A stretch of DNA of 64,000 nucleotides from a bacterium (GTDB lineage: Bacteria; SM23-31). The position numbers and the translations under genes were made by a program. Below are positions 15,902-25,300 of the stretch, piece after piece (the stretch's first letter is position 1; each line of letters opens with the position of its first letter). The notes below the pieces were generated by a model. That model saw only the letters and a program-made list of their open reading frames with translations. It was not told where the DNA came from and did no database searches. The stretch lies in NCBI GenBank assembly GCA_028278455.1, contig JANQEH010000166.1, positions 31,371 to 95,370 on the forward strand. Direction: 5' to 3'.

Positions 15902-18815
15902 CTTTTTCCTTATGCCTGATTGGCAGTTTAATTTTAAAACTGGTTCCTTCTCCGGCTGTTGACGAAACCTGGATAAGGCCGTTGTGGTCTGAGATGATTT
16001 TTTTTACTACAGATAGCCCAATTCCCGAACCGCGGGATTTTGTAGTGAAATAAGGCTCGAATATTTTTTGCAGATCCTTCTTACCGATACCTTTACCGTT
16101 ATCAGAAATGGTTATACTAATATGTTCAACACTTTTCTCATCCTCGAAAATTTCTATTCTGATAGTTCCTTCAAACTCTATCGCCTGAATGGAATTAATC
16201 AATAGATTCCAGAGAACATTCTTTATCAAATCCATGTCGATATATATCTCTGGAAGAATATCACCATTTATTACCTCTATATTGATTTTCTTAGCCAGGT
16301 ACTGATCGTTGTTCTTAAGAAGCAGAATCTGCTCGTTAATACAATTCAGGATATTGTGCTTTCTAAATATGGGCTCTTTCGTACTGCTGAATTTGAGAAA
16401 GTCAATTATTATCCCATCGAGTCTTTTTGTTTCATCGATTATTATAGTCATCAGTTTTTCATTATCACTGTCCAGTTCGATCTTTCTTTTAAGAAGACTT
16501 GCACAGTTCATGATAGATGTAAGGGGATTGCCTATCTCATGAGCAATCTTCCTTGATAATTCTCCAATAGCTGACATGTTTTTTGAGAACGCAAGTTCTG
16601 TCTCCATATTCTTCATCTGAGTAATATCAACTATCACGCATAGAGTCCCCTGGAAACTGTTTTCGGCCGATAGCAGAGGAGTTGCTGAGATCAGGACATT
16701 CATAATAGAGCCGTCATTCTTAAAAACGGTGCTTTCAAAGTACTTGTGTTTTCTTGTATCCTGATCTAAGTTAAAAGCAACTGAATTCTTGTATTCCTCT
16801 ATTGTAATAACCTCCAGGAGATCTTTATTGATGATTCTGTTCAAACTTGATCCGGCCATATCGATAAAAGCGGGATTGGCATAGGTTATCCTTTCCTTGT
16901 CATCAAGAAGGACTATACCCGCAAAAGAAGTTTCTGCAAGAACTCTGTATTTTTTTTCGCTCTCTATAAGAGCAGTCTCCATCTTTTTCCTTTCAGATAT
17001 ATCCTTAATAATGGCCTGCAAACATTTCTCACCTGACCAATCAATAATGCTCAGACTTATTTCTGCATCGAAAACAGTATCATCAAACCTTTTATGCATC
17101 CATTCGAAATGTCTAAGAGAACCTGCGTAAGCTTTCCTGATTTTCTCAATTGCTTCTATATCCGATCTTGAGCCGTCAGGCTGGAATTCCGGCGAAAGGT
17201 CAATAGGAGTTTTACCAATGATCATATCCTCCCTGCATCTGAACAATTCCTGTGCTTTCTTATTGCATAATATTGTTTTATCATCTTTAAATACAAATAT
17301 TGCATCGTTTGCTGTTTCGAATAATGTCCTATATCTTATTTCGGATTTCTTAAGTTCATCTTCGGCTTTTTGTCTACCGGAAATATCTATCCCCAGATTG
17401 ATGAAATAATCGATTTCTCCATCATCCCTGAGGACAACCTTTCTATGCCACTCTACCGGAATGGTTCTCCCACCTGAAGTCTGAATCGCTCCTTCGTTAG
17501 TATTTGATATCTTCGCAGTTGTCAGAATATTTAGAATCCGTGTTACCATCTCTCTATTCTTTTCAGGTATTAATATATCAACAACGTTTTTTCCGACCAG
17601 ATCATCCAGTGAAAAACCGGTCGTGTCAAGCAAAGGATCATTAGCCATCAGAATGTTATGATCCCTGTCAGTTGCCACATAATATGCCGGTGAGGACTGT
17701 ACTAAATTTAAACTCAGGTTCTTTTCTTTTAATAACTCTGCTTCAATCCGTTTTTGTTTCGTAATATCCACAAAGGAAATGATGCTTTTGTTGGTTCCGG
17801 GAATCATCTCAACAGAGATATAAATATTTTTTATTTCACCATGCCTGTCCAAAGCTCTCGATTCATATTTGCTGGGGATTTTCTTCTGATCTGTACGCCT
17901 TTTAAAATGGAACTGGGTCATTCTGTCAAGTTCATCTTTATGAATCAGTTCTGTCCATTTGCGTTTACCTTCAATCTCTTCTTTTGTATAACCAGTTATT
18001 TTCTCGAACTCAGAGTTGACCATGGAAATTGTAGTATCTGCTTCTGAAATCATAAAAGCAGTCCCTGTTTTCTCGAAAATAGTCCTGTATCTTGATTCCG
18101 ATTCCGCTAACTTTTTAAGGGATTTCTGTCTCTCATTCTCTATTCTGAATCCTTCGTTTGTCAAATATATAAGAAGTGTTGAAACCATACCTAATATCCA
18201 TAATAGAGTGAACAACAGCTTGTTGATTATACTTCTTATCTCGCTTTCGACATCTTCAATATATACCCCCGTACCAATGATCCACCCCCAGGGAACATAA
18301 CCCTTGACATATGACAATTTCGGCACCAGCCTGTCCGGATCATCTTTCCATTGCCAGATATATTCTGAATATCCTTCGCCTGCTTCTCTTACGATCCTGG
18401 CAAACTCGACAAACATTTTCTTACCGTTTGGATCGGAATAATCAAGCAGGCTCTGACCGTTGAGCTCCGGTCTATATGGGTGGACAATCATATTCGGGGT
18501 AAGATCACTTATCCAAAAATAGTCCTTGCTTTCAGGGCCATATCTCAGGTTTTTTACTTTGCCGATTACCAGTTCTTTTGCCTCATCAAGTCCGATTGAT
18601 CCTTCAGTATACTGACTGTTATAAAGATCAAGCACGCTCCATACTGAATTCACAAGCTCTTTTATCATTTCCCGTTTTTTATTCAATAGATTATCTTCAA
18701 GTGAGGGGATAAATATGACAAAAAAAGCTATAAGGAACAAGATAATTGTAAGCACAACAGGTATGATAATTCTTATCTTAAAGAAACTGAAATAGTTATG
18801 ATTAAATTTGGTCAT
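15894..18815 (-). CDS. sCache, four-PAS sensor histidine kinase (NtrB-like partner)
   Basis: 973-residue membrane kinase. Order: helix (about 15-35), periplasmic sCache (about 38-190, with RYGPESKDYFWISDL and PWGWIIGTGVYIEDV), second helix (about 200-220), four PAS domains (about 240-365, 370-490, 495-615 and 620-740), HisKA with KIAHEIGNPLTSIM, and HATPase_c with DNGKGIG and GSGIGLS. It lacks a receiver. The Cache and first PAS are paralogous to those of the 6.9-9.6 kb hybrid kinase. It shares an operon with the NtrC-type regulator through an 8-base overlap, so it is that regulator's kinase. A sigma54 promoter match and an AGTCTAA palindrome lie just upstream, suggesting positive autoregulation. 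Confidence 0.94.
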   Translation of the reverse strand: MTKFNHNYFSFFKIRIIIPVVLTIILFLIAFFVIFIPSLEDNLLNKKREMIKELVNSVWSVLDLYNSQYTEGSIGLDEAKELVIGKVKNLRYGPESKDYFWISDLTPNMIVHPYRPELNGQSLLDYSDPNGKKMFVEFARIVREAGEGYSEYIWQWKDDPDRLVPKLSYVKGYVPWGWIIGTGVYIEDVESEIRSIINKLLFTLLWILGMVSTLLIYLTNEGFRIENERQKSLKKLAESESRYRTIFEKTGTAFMISEADTTISMVNSEFEKITGYTKEEIEGKRKWTELIHKDELDRMTQFHFKRRTDQKKIPSKYESRALDRHGEIKNIYISVEMIPGTNKSIISFVDITKQKRIEAELLKEKNLSLNLVQSSPAYYVATDRDHNILMANDPLLDTTGFSLDDLVGKNVVDILIPEKNREMVTRILNILTTAKISNTNEGAIQTSGGRTIPVEWHRKVVLRDDGEIDYFINLGIDISGRQKAEDELKKSEIRYRTLFETANDAIFVFKDDKTILCNKKAQELFRCREDMIIGKTPIDLSPEFQPDGSRSDIEAIEKIRKAYAGSLRHFEWMHKRFDDTVFDAEISLSIIDWSGEKCLQAIIKDISERKKMETALIESEKKYRVLAETSFAGIVLLDDKERITYANPAFIDMAGSSLNRIINKDLLEVITIEEYKNSVAFNLDQDTRKHKYFESTVFKNDGSIMNVLISATPLLSAENSFQGTLCVIVDITQMKNMETELAFSKNMSAIGELSRKIAHEIGNPLTSIMNCASLLKRKIELDSDNEKLMTIIIDETKRLDGIIIDFLKFSSTKEPIFRKHNILNCINEQILLLKNNDQYLAKKINIEVINGDILPEIYIDMDLIKNVLWNLLINSIQAIEFEGTIRIEIFEDEKSVEHISITISDNGKGIGKKDLQKIFEPYFTTKSRGSGIGLSVVKKIISDHNGLIQVSSTAGEGTSFKIKLPIRHKEKDV

Positions 18816-18847
18816 AGTATTCTTGGGAAATTGTCAATTACAGGTAA

Positions 18848-18864
18848 TGCAAATAATAGACCAG
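18848..18864 (-). promoter_or_regulatory. Sigma54 (-24/-12) promoter for kinase/activator operon
   Basis: The minus strand reads CTGGTCTATTATTTGCA, keeping the invariant GG at -24 and GC at -12 with exact spacing and the T-rich run before GC. The predicted start is about 20 bases before the kinase ATG at 18815. The third activator palindrome is centred 87 bases upstream. It is weaker than the 14348 promoter in the CACG part. Confidence 0.65.
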
Positions 18865-18934
18865 AATTGATAAAATTCAATTATTAGTCTTTTTTCAGGC
18901 TGATAATGATTTTAACCAAAGAATGAGTTCAAGA

Positions 18935-18951
18935 AGTCTAAATGTTAGACT
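18935..18951. promoter_or_regulatory. Activator palindrome 3 (proposed NtrC-type enhancer)
   Basis: AGTCTAAATGTTAGACT: the same 7-base arms as palindromes 1 and 2 with a different 3-base centre. That conservation of arms but not spacer is what a protein-binding site would show. It lies upstream of the kinase operon and its sigma54 promoter. Confidence 0.7.
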
Positions 18952-19107
18952 GTTTGATATTCAGGAAAATTTGATGAGAACGCCGGATTTTCAGCATTTA
19001 AGAAACTCTGATGGTAAGGTGAACAACAATAAAAATCAGTAGGATATAGAATATTGTGTACAAAGAGAAACCGTGATAATAACTTTCAGTAATACTAACT
19101 ATAAGTT

Positions 19108-19500
19108 TCATTTGCTGCCGACATTAGAACAGATCCGGTCGTCTGCTCCTCGAAGCCGTTGGCTGAAAGCCTTTACTATTTCCTGGATTATCGGGCTTGA
19201 TTCCTCAATCTCGTTATTGAATGCTTCCTTTGTTATACATATGCACTCAACATCTGTAAGAGCAGTTACCGTTGCTGAGTGAGGATTCTCGTCAATAAGG
19301 CTCATCTCTCCAAATACAGATCCTTCTCCGAGGGTAGCAAGACTTACAGTATTACCGTCACATTCCTTTACTACATCTACTTTTCCGGTAATGATTTTAT
19401 ACGCCATTAATCCTGTTTCACCCTCTTTTAATATAACTTCACCTGCATCGAAAAATTTTTCTATTAATGCCTGCATTTCAAAATCACCCGATTCTTTCAT
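19108..19500 (-). CDS. Small cyclic-nucleotide-binding-domain (CAP_ED) protein
   Basis: 130 residues that are almost entirely one cNMP-binding beta-roll (about 10-115, GEVILKEGETG ... GSVFGEMSLIDENPHSATV). No helix-turn-helix, kinase or channel part is present. In classical cNMP binders the phosphate-binding cassette has an arginine before the SATV segment; here the residue is histidine (NPHSATV), so ligand binding is doubtful. The start is fixed by AGGAG 7 bases before the ATG. It is transcribed on its own, away from the sensory operon by 290 bases. It may be a protein-interaction or ligand-sensing adaptor; the function is unknown. Confidence 0.8.
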   Translation of the reverse strand: MKESGDFEMQALIEKFFDAGEVILKEGETGLMAYKIITGKVDVVKECDGNTVSLATLGEGSVFGEMSLIDENPHSATVTALTDVECICITKEAFNNEIEESSPIIQEIVKAFSQRLRGADDRICSNVGSK

Positions 19501-19780
19501 TATATACTCCTGTATATTCTAGATTATTGTACCTTAATTTCCATTTTTCACATATGATGACCTTAATCCCGGCAATTAGTATATAAAATTATCATGTACA
19601 AATCAAGAGTATTTTCTTATTTAAAATCGGTAAATTATATCAGATTTGACCTCAATTTACATTTTCAATTATACAGTATGATTAAATGTGAATTTATTTG
19701 AGAATACTGTATAAATAATTTATCTTCTAAAATATCTCTCCCCGGTAAATTTGGTGGTTCTACTGTACCGGTGAAAATTC
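19501..19780. other. AT-rich intergenic region, no gene
   Basis: About 280 bases of A/T-rich sequence between the divergent cNMP-domain gene and the sulfatase remnant. It should hold the promoter of the cNMP-domain gene. I could not pick a convincing promoter, repeat or RNA. Confidence 0.5.
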
Positions 19781-21229
19781 ATTAATACAATCGGGAAAAG
19801 TACAGTGGCGTTGACGTTTTCTAATTTGATTTCGGGATGCGCAGTACTAGACCAGCAGTAACCAGATTTTGTCTTGATTAATATTGATGACCTAATATGG
19901 ACGGAAATTGCCTGTTTCGGCAGTAGTTATTACGAGACGCCAAATATTGATAAACTTGCTTCACAGGGGATGAAGTTCACTAACGCATATTCATCATGCG
20001 CTGTCTGTTCTCCGACAAAAGCCTCAATAATGACAGGCAGGTATCCTTGACGAACAGTTATAACAGACTGGATGAGGGCGGAATTCCGATACAGTTCAGC
20101 AGAAGAATACATGCCTGATGACAAAACATTCCGGGGTGGTTATGTTGGTCGGGCAGAAAGGAAGTTTCTTGCACCACGTAATCCTCTCTGGAAGGAATTG
20201 GTTGAAGTAACGATAGCGGAAGTCCATAAGCCCGCTGGATATACATCATGCCACATAGGAAAATTACATCTCGGGGCAGAAGACCGGTACCCGGAAAAGC
20301 AGGGATCTGATTATAATTACGGCGGCTGCTATTTTGGTCAGCCGCCAACCTATTTTGATCCTTATATCAATAACATAGACGACGCAGGGGATATTCCCAC
20401 ACTGAGATCGAGACAACCGCGAGAATACCTGTCGGACAGAGAAGCAGATGAAGCCTGCAGGTTTATCAGGGATCACAAAGACAGCCGTTCTTTCTGCATA
20501 TGGCACATTATGACGTTCATACTCCCCTCGAAGGAAAAAAGATCATGTGGTAAAATATGAAGCTGGAAAAAGTGGAACAGGGCTGGGTAATGCAGTGTAT
20601 GCCGCAATGGTGGAAAGTGTCGATCAAGAGGTAGGGAAAATAATGGATACCCTTACAGAACTTGGCCTTGACCATAAGACAATGGTAAACTTTACATCGG
20701 ATAACAGGGGATTAAAAGGGTATTCTACCGATAATTCCCCTATACGATCTGGAAAAGTCTGTCCTTGCGAAGGTGGTATATGAATTCCCCAGATCATCCG
20801 TTGGTGCGGCTTGATAGATCACAGCACTGTTTGTGATGAGCCGGTATTCAGTATTGATTTTCTTCCAACAATATGCGATGCATCAGTTACTCCCCTTCCA
20901 CAGGGACGCGAAGTAGACGGTAAAAGCCTTATTCCGTTAATTGAACAGCAAGATGGTTTTATTAGAGATGCTATTTTCTGGCATTTTCGCATTACTAAGT
21001 TGAAGATGTTGTACCATACAGTATTATTCGAATGGGAGACTGGAAACTTATAAAAAGGTATGAAGGAAAAGAGTTTGAACTTTATAACCTTAAAGATGAC
21101 TTGAGTGAGATTACAGATCTTTCAAGCGGCTTTCCTGAAAAGGTAGATGAACTTGATACAAAGCTGAATCTTCTCCTGCTGGAGACCGGTGCTAAATTAC
21201 CAATCGAGAATCCCGATTTCGGGAAATAA
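19781..21229 (+). pseudogene. Sulfatase pseudogene (multiple stops and frameshifts)
   Basis: Remnant of an exported arylsulfatase-like enzyme (alkaline-phosphatase fold). Reading across frames gives a lipoprotein-like signal (NLISGCA), the metal-site start ([10 protein letters not shown]), the modification site region ([14 protein letters not shown]), YTSCHIGKLHLG, HTPLEGKKDH, TSDNRGL and the C-terminal MGDWKLIKRYEG. Damage includes TAA at 19859, TGA at 20048 and 20781 (the latter from an expected CGA), a one-base loss in an A run near 20535, and a further frameshift near 21000. The formylglycine motif CxPxR is CSPTK, so the key arginine is also lost. No single ORF covers the protein, so it is a dead gene unless the assembly is wrong. 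Confidence 0.9.
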
Positions 21230-21246
21230 CGAATCGTTATTTCCCG
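21220..21246 (+). terminator. Palindromic stem-loop at the sulfatase stop codon
   Basis: CGGGAAATAACGA-A-TCGTTATTTCCCG has perfect 13-base arms around one base and embeds the TAA stop of the sulfatase remnant. No U run follows, so it is a weak terminator at best. A repeat-derived or protein-binding palindrome upstream of the efflux operon is equally possible. Confidence 0.45.
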
Positions 21247-21408
21247 GAGCTGTATCAAACGGCAGAAAGGCAATTTAAATATCCTTCCGGATAAAACATT
21301 TTAGTACCTGAAAATAAAAATAATGTGAATTAATGAGCGAATCGTGTTTAGAATTTGTATTTCTATACCAGTACATAGAAATAATCCTCAGAGAATAATG
21401 GATAGACA

Positions 21409-22335
21409 ATGGAAATTAAAATAGAAAATCTTGAGAAGGAATATAAAAGGGGAACGAGGGCCCTCAAAGGTGTCAATCTTGTAATCGAAAGCGGTCTTTT
21501 CGGTCTGTTAGGTCCTAATGGCGCAGGTAAATCAACTCTTATGAAGATACTTGTTACTCTAATGGAGCCCACAAAAGGAAAAGTCTTCATCAACGGTATG
21601 GATCTGATGAAAAACAGGGCTGAAATAAGGAAAATGATCGGATATCTGCCGCAGCATTTCAACTCTTTTCCGAAATTGAAGGCATGGGAATTTCTCGATT
21701 ACTCTGCGCGTCTTGCTGATATTAAAAAATCCTCTAATAGAAAGGAAGCGATTGAAAAAACCCTCGAAATGGTTGGATTATATGATGCCAGAAACAGGTA
21801 TGCAAACAAGCTTTCCGGGGGTATGAAAAGAAGGCTTGGTATAGCACAGGCGCTTATAGGTGAACCTGAGATTCTTGTGATCGATGAGCCGACGACCGGC
21901 CTTGATCCGATGGAGAGGCTTCGCTTCCGGAATTTGCTGGCGAAAATGAGTCAGAATGATATTATAATCATACTCTCGACACATATAGTCGGGGATATTT
22001 CCAGTTCTTGTTCCAGTATGGCTCTGCTAAACAGGGGAGAAATGGTATACAGCGATACTCCGGAAAGCCTTATCAAGGAGGCAATTGGCAATGTTTGGCA
22101 GATAAGGGCAAATGACCGTGAGCTGAATTCTATAAAAGAGCAGTACCCGGTTATTTCAACGGTTCCTTCCGATAATGGCTGGGAGGTACAGGTAGTAGGA
22201 AGTGAGATGACGCAGTTTGACGGTGAACCTATTGAACCGGATCTGGAGCATGCTTATGTGTATTTTTTGAAAAGTCATCTTGGTGAATTCTGGATAGATA
22301 ACATCAATATGGAAGAAATAATAACTCCAAATTAA
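21409..22335 (+). CDS. ABC-2 type transporter ATPase
   Basis: 308-residue cytoplasmic ATPase of the CcmA/NatA class. Walker A is GPNGAGKST (about 35-43), the Q-loop region is GYLPQHF, the signature is LSGGMKRRLG, Walker B is ILVIDEPTTGLDP and the switch histidine is in LSTHIVGD. The C-terminal 80 residues (from VWQIRAND) form an accessory domain. It is a close paralogue of the ATPase fused to the RND protein at 31.7-36.4 kb, sharing FGLLGPNGAGK, DISS-C and VWQI blocks. It opens a seven-gene operon and is followed by its permease partner within 20 bases. Confidence 0.93.
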   Translation: MEIKIENLEKEYKRGTRALKGVNLVIESGLFGLLGPNGAGKSTLMKILVTLMEPTKGKVFINGMDLMKNRAEIRKMIGYLPQHFNSFPKLKAWEFLDYSARLADIKKSSNRKEAIEKTLEMVGLYDARNRYANKLSGGMKRRLGIAQALIGEPEILVIDEPTTGLDPMERLRFRNLLAKMSQNDIIIILSTHIVGDISSSCSSMALLNRGEMVYSDTPESLIKEAIGNVWQIRANDRELNSIKEQYPVISTVPSDNGWEVQVVGSEMTQFDGEPIEPDLEHAYVYFLKSHLGEFWIDNINMEEIITPN

Positions 22336-22351
22336 AGGAATGAGGATAGGG

Positions 22352-25300
22352 ATGTCCACACTGAAAACCATATATAATTTAGCCAGATTCGAGATGACTT
22401 CGATCTTCAGAAGCTGGCTTTTCAGGATATTTTCAGTCCTTATGATAATTGCTGTCACTTTTTTAGATATGTCACTTTTTGTGATCCCCGCTTCTTCCCG
22501 CTGGATGTTTTACGGTATTCCTTCGAGTATACCGTATTTCAATATGCTGTTTCTTAATCTTGTACAGGGAATTATAATAATTCTCATGGTAACGGATTTT
22601 CTGAAAAAGGATGAATCTCTCGACACAACGGAGGTCGTTTATATAAAATCCCTAACAAATGCTCAATACGTAATTGGGAAGACCGCCGCGATTTTTAATA
22701 TGATCATGTTGCTTGATCTGATAGTCCTGTTGATTGCAGGTGTATTTAACTATTTCTTTGTGGATGTTCCAGTTGTATTTGATGCATATATATTATATCC
22801 CCTTTTAATCAATGTCCCCACGGTGATTTTTATAATAGGCCTGACTATTTCGACGATGCTGGTCCTGAAAAATCAGGCGGCTGCTTTTATTATTGTTATT
22901 GGATACTGTGCTACAACATTATTTTTCCTTGAAGATGTAATGTATAACGTTTTCGATTATGCCGCTTTTACTGCTCCTGTCCTGATCTCGGATTTTGTTG
23001 GAGCCGGAGATCTTCATCGGATAATATTACAGAGAAGCATATACTTTTTTACCGGGACCGGAATGATCTTTCTTTCAGTCCTGCTTTTTAAGCGTCTTTC
23101 GCAATCACGCCTGACAACTATCCTTTCATTTATAGTAATGGCTGCGGCATTTACCGGAGCATTATTTTCGGCTAATAATTACTTCGGTATTTTTGAGGAA
23201 GGAGTTGAACTCAGAAAAAGGATGCAGGAAAAAAGTCATCAGGTTTTAAATTTGCCATTGCCTGAACCTGTGAAATACAATATAGACCTGGAGCATAGCG
23301 GGAAAGAAATAATTGTGAAAGCCGGAATAATATTAAAAAATAATTCGGAAGAAAATCTCGATAAATATGTTTTAAGCCTTAATCCAGGAATGAAAATCAG
23401 CAAGATCAGCGGAAAAAACTCTGACCTGGATTTTATAAGAGAAATAAATCTTCTGACCATTATTCCCGAAAGACCGTTATTACCCGGAGAGACAGACTCT
23501 TTATCAATAACTTATGGCGGAATGATAAATGAAGATGCATGCTATCCCGGGATTGATGAGCAGTTCAGGAATCAAAAATACAGCATGTTCTTATACAATA
23601 TAGAAAAAAGGTATGGTTTTATTACACCTGAATATGTTCTCCTGACAGGTGAATGCAACTGGTATCCCGTTCCCCCTGAGATCATCTCTACAACAGAAAT
23701 TGTATCTTCTGAGCAGTTCTACCCGGAGGTGTTATTGAATGTCAAAACTGCAGAAGGCCTCCTGCCCATTTCACAGGGAGAAGTTACTAAAATCAGTGAT
23801 TCTGAGTTCAGCTTCCGGCCGGAGACGCCTGTAAACGGAATTTCTCTGATAATAGGGAATTATAAACAACTGACATTAACCGTAGAGGAAATAGACTTCA
23901 ATCTTTATTATCTTAAAGGTCATGATTATTTCATGAAATACCTCGAGGCAGGGATCGATGATATTCCAGGAAGACTGGAAAGCTCTATAAGGAGATTTGA
24001 AAATTCCCTTGGGCTTGAGTATCCATATAAAAGACTGTCTGTAATAGAAACACCTATCCAGTTCTACGCATATTCACATTTTACTTCCATTCGATCTGAG
24101 GCGGTACAGCCTGAACAGATCTTACTGCCGGAAAAGGGTGTGCTGTTATCTTCATGCGACTTCAAAACACAGAGCTATGCCATCGCGAACAGGCCTCAGA
24201 GAGGCGGAATGAGACGCGAAATGACACCAGAGGATATATCCGGGATGCTGTTCAACAGTTTTATCAGCAGTACTTTCCTGGGCAGTGCGGATATGTTCCA
24301 GAGGATGAGGGGGATGATAGCTCGAACTCAAGGTGAAGATCAACTCTCATTTCAGGATATTTCTTTACTCGCTGAAACAGATGATTCTGGTAACTATTCG
24401 ATACTGCCTCTTTATTATTCTTACTCAACACATTTTTCATCAGATAGATGGCCTCTTTTTAATGCAGTGATCGAATCATACTTAAACAGAAAGATAGAGA
24501 GCAGCCAGGGCATGCGCGGCAGAATGATGATGATGATGGAAGGTTTGAGCGACCAGGACAAGGCAAACATCGCATTGATCGAAGATCCCCTGTCTGCACT
24601 TTTAGAGGATCCGACCAATCCGAATGCGGGGAATGCACTGGAGCAGAAGAGCACATATCTGGTCTATTTGATGCAAAGCGGAACAGATTCAGAGACATTT
24701 GAAAATTTCCTGACGGATTATCTTACAGAAAATAGATTTTCAGATATAGAGGTAGACGAATTTCTGGAAGTTTTAAAGGCGAATTTCGATCTTAACCTGT
24801 CTGAATATTTTGATGCCTGGTTATATGAAGAGGAAGTTCCTGTTTATCAGGTGAACGACCTTGAGTGTTTTGAGATAATAGAAGAAAACCAGACGAAATA
24901 CCAGATACTTTTCACCGTATCGAATTTAGGAAACACAAGTGGGATTTTTGAGGTCAGTTTCCGAGCCGGGGGTAGAGGATTTGGCAGGGGAAGAGCTGGT
25001 GGCGGAGCCAGGGGAGGAGGCGGAATGCCGGGAGGCAGAGGAGGATTCTTTGAGCCGGAGTTCGAGAAGATATACTATCTGGAGGCCGGTGAGACAAAGA
25101 GCATTGGAGTACTACTTAACAGCAGGCCGCTCGGTATGGCCCTGAATACACTGGTTTCGAGTAATCTACCCGCAGTAATGAATTACAATTTTCAGGAGGT
25201 TGTCAAAAATTTAGATCTGAAATCCTATGAGGGTGAAATGATTATTTCCAATGTCGATCCATTAAGTTCATCTGAAATGGTTATAGTCGATAATGAAGAT

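Noticed and set aside
22340-22351. Track start at 22340 for the permease fusion
   Set aside because: The AAGG sequence is only one base from that ATG. ATG 22352 has GAGG at proper spacing.
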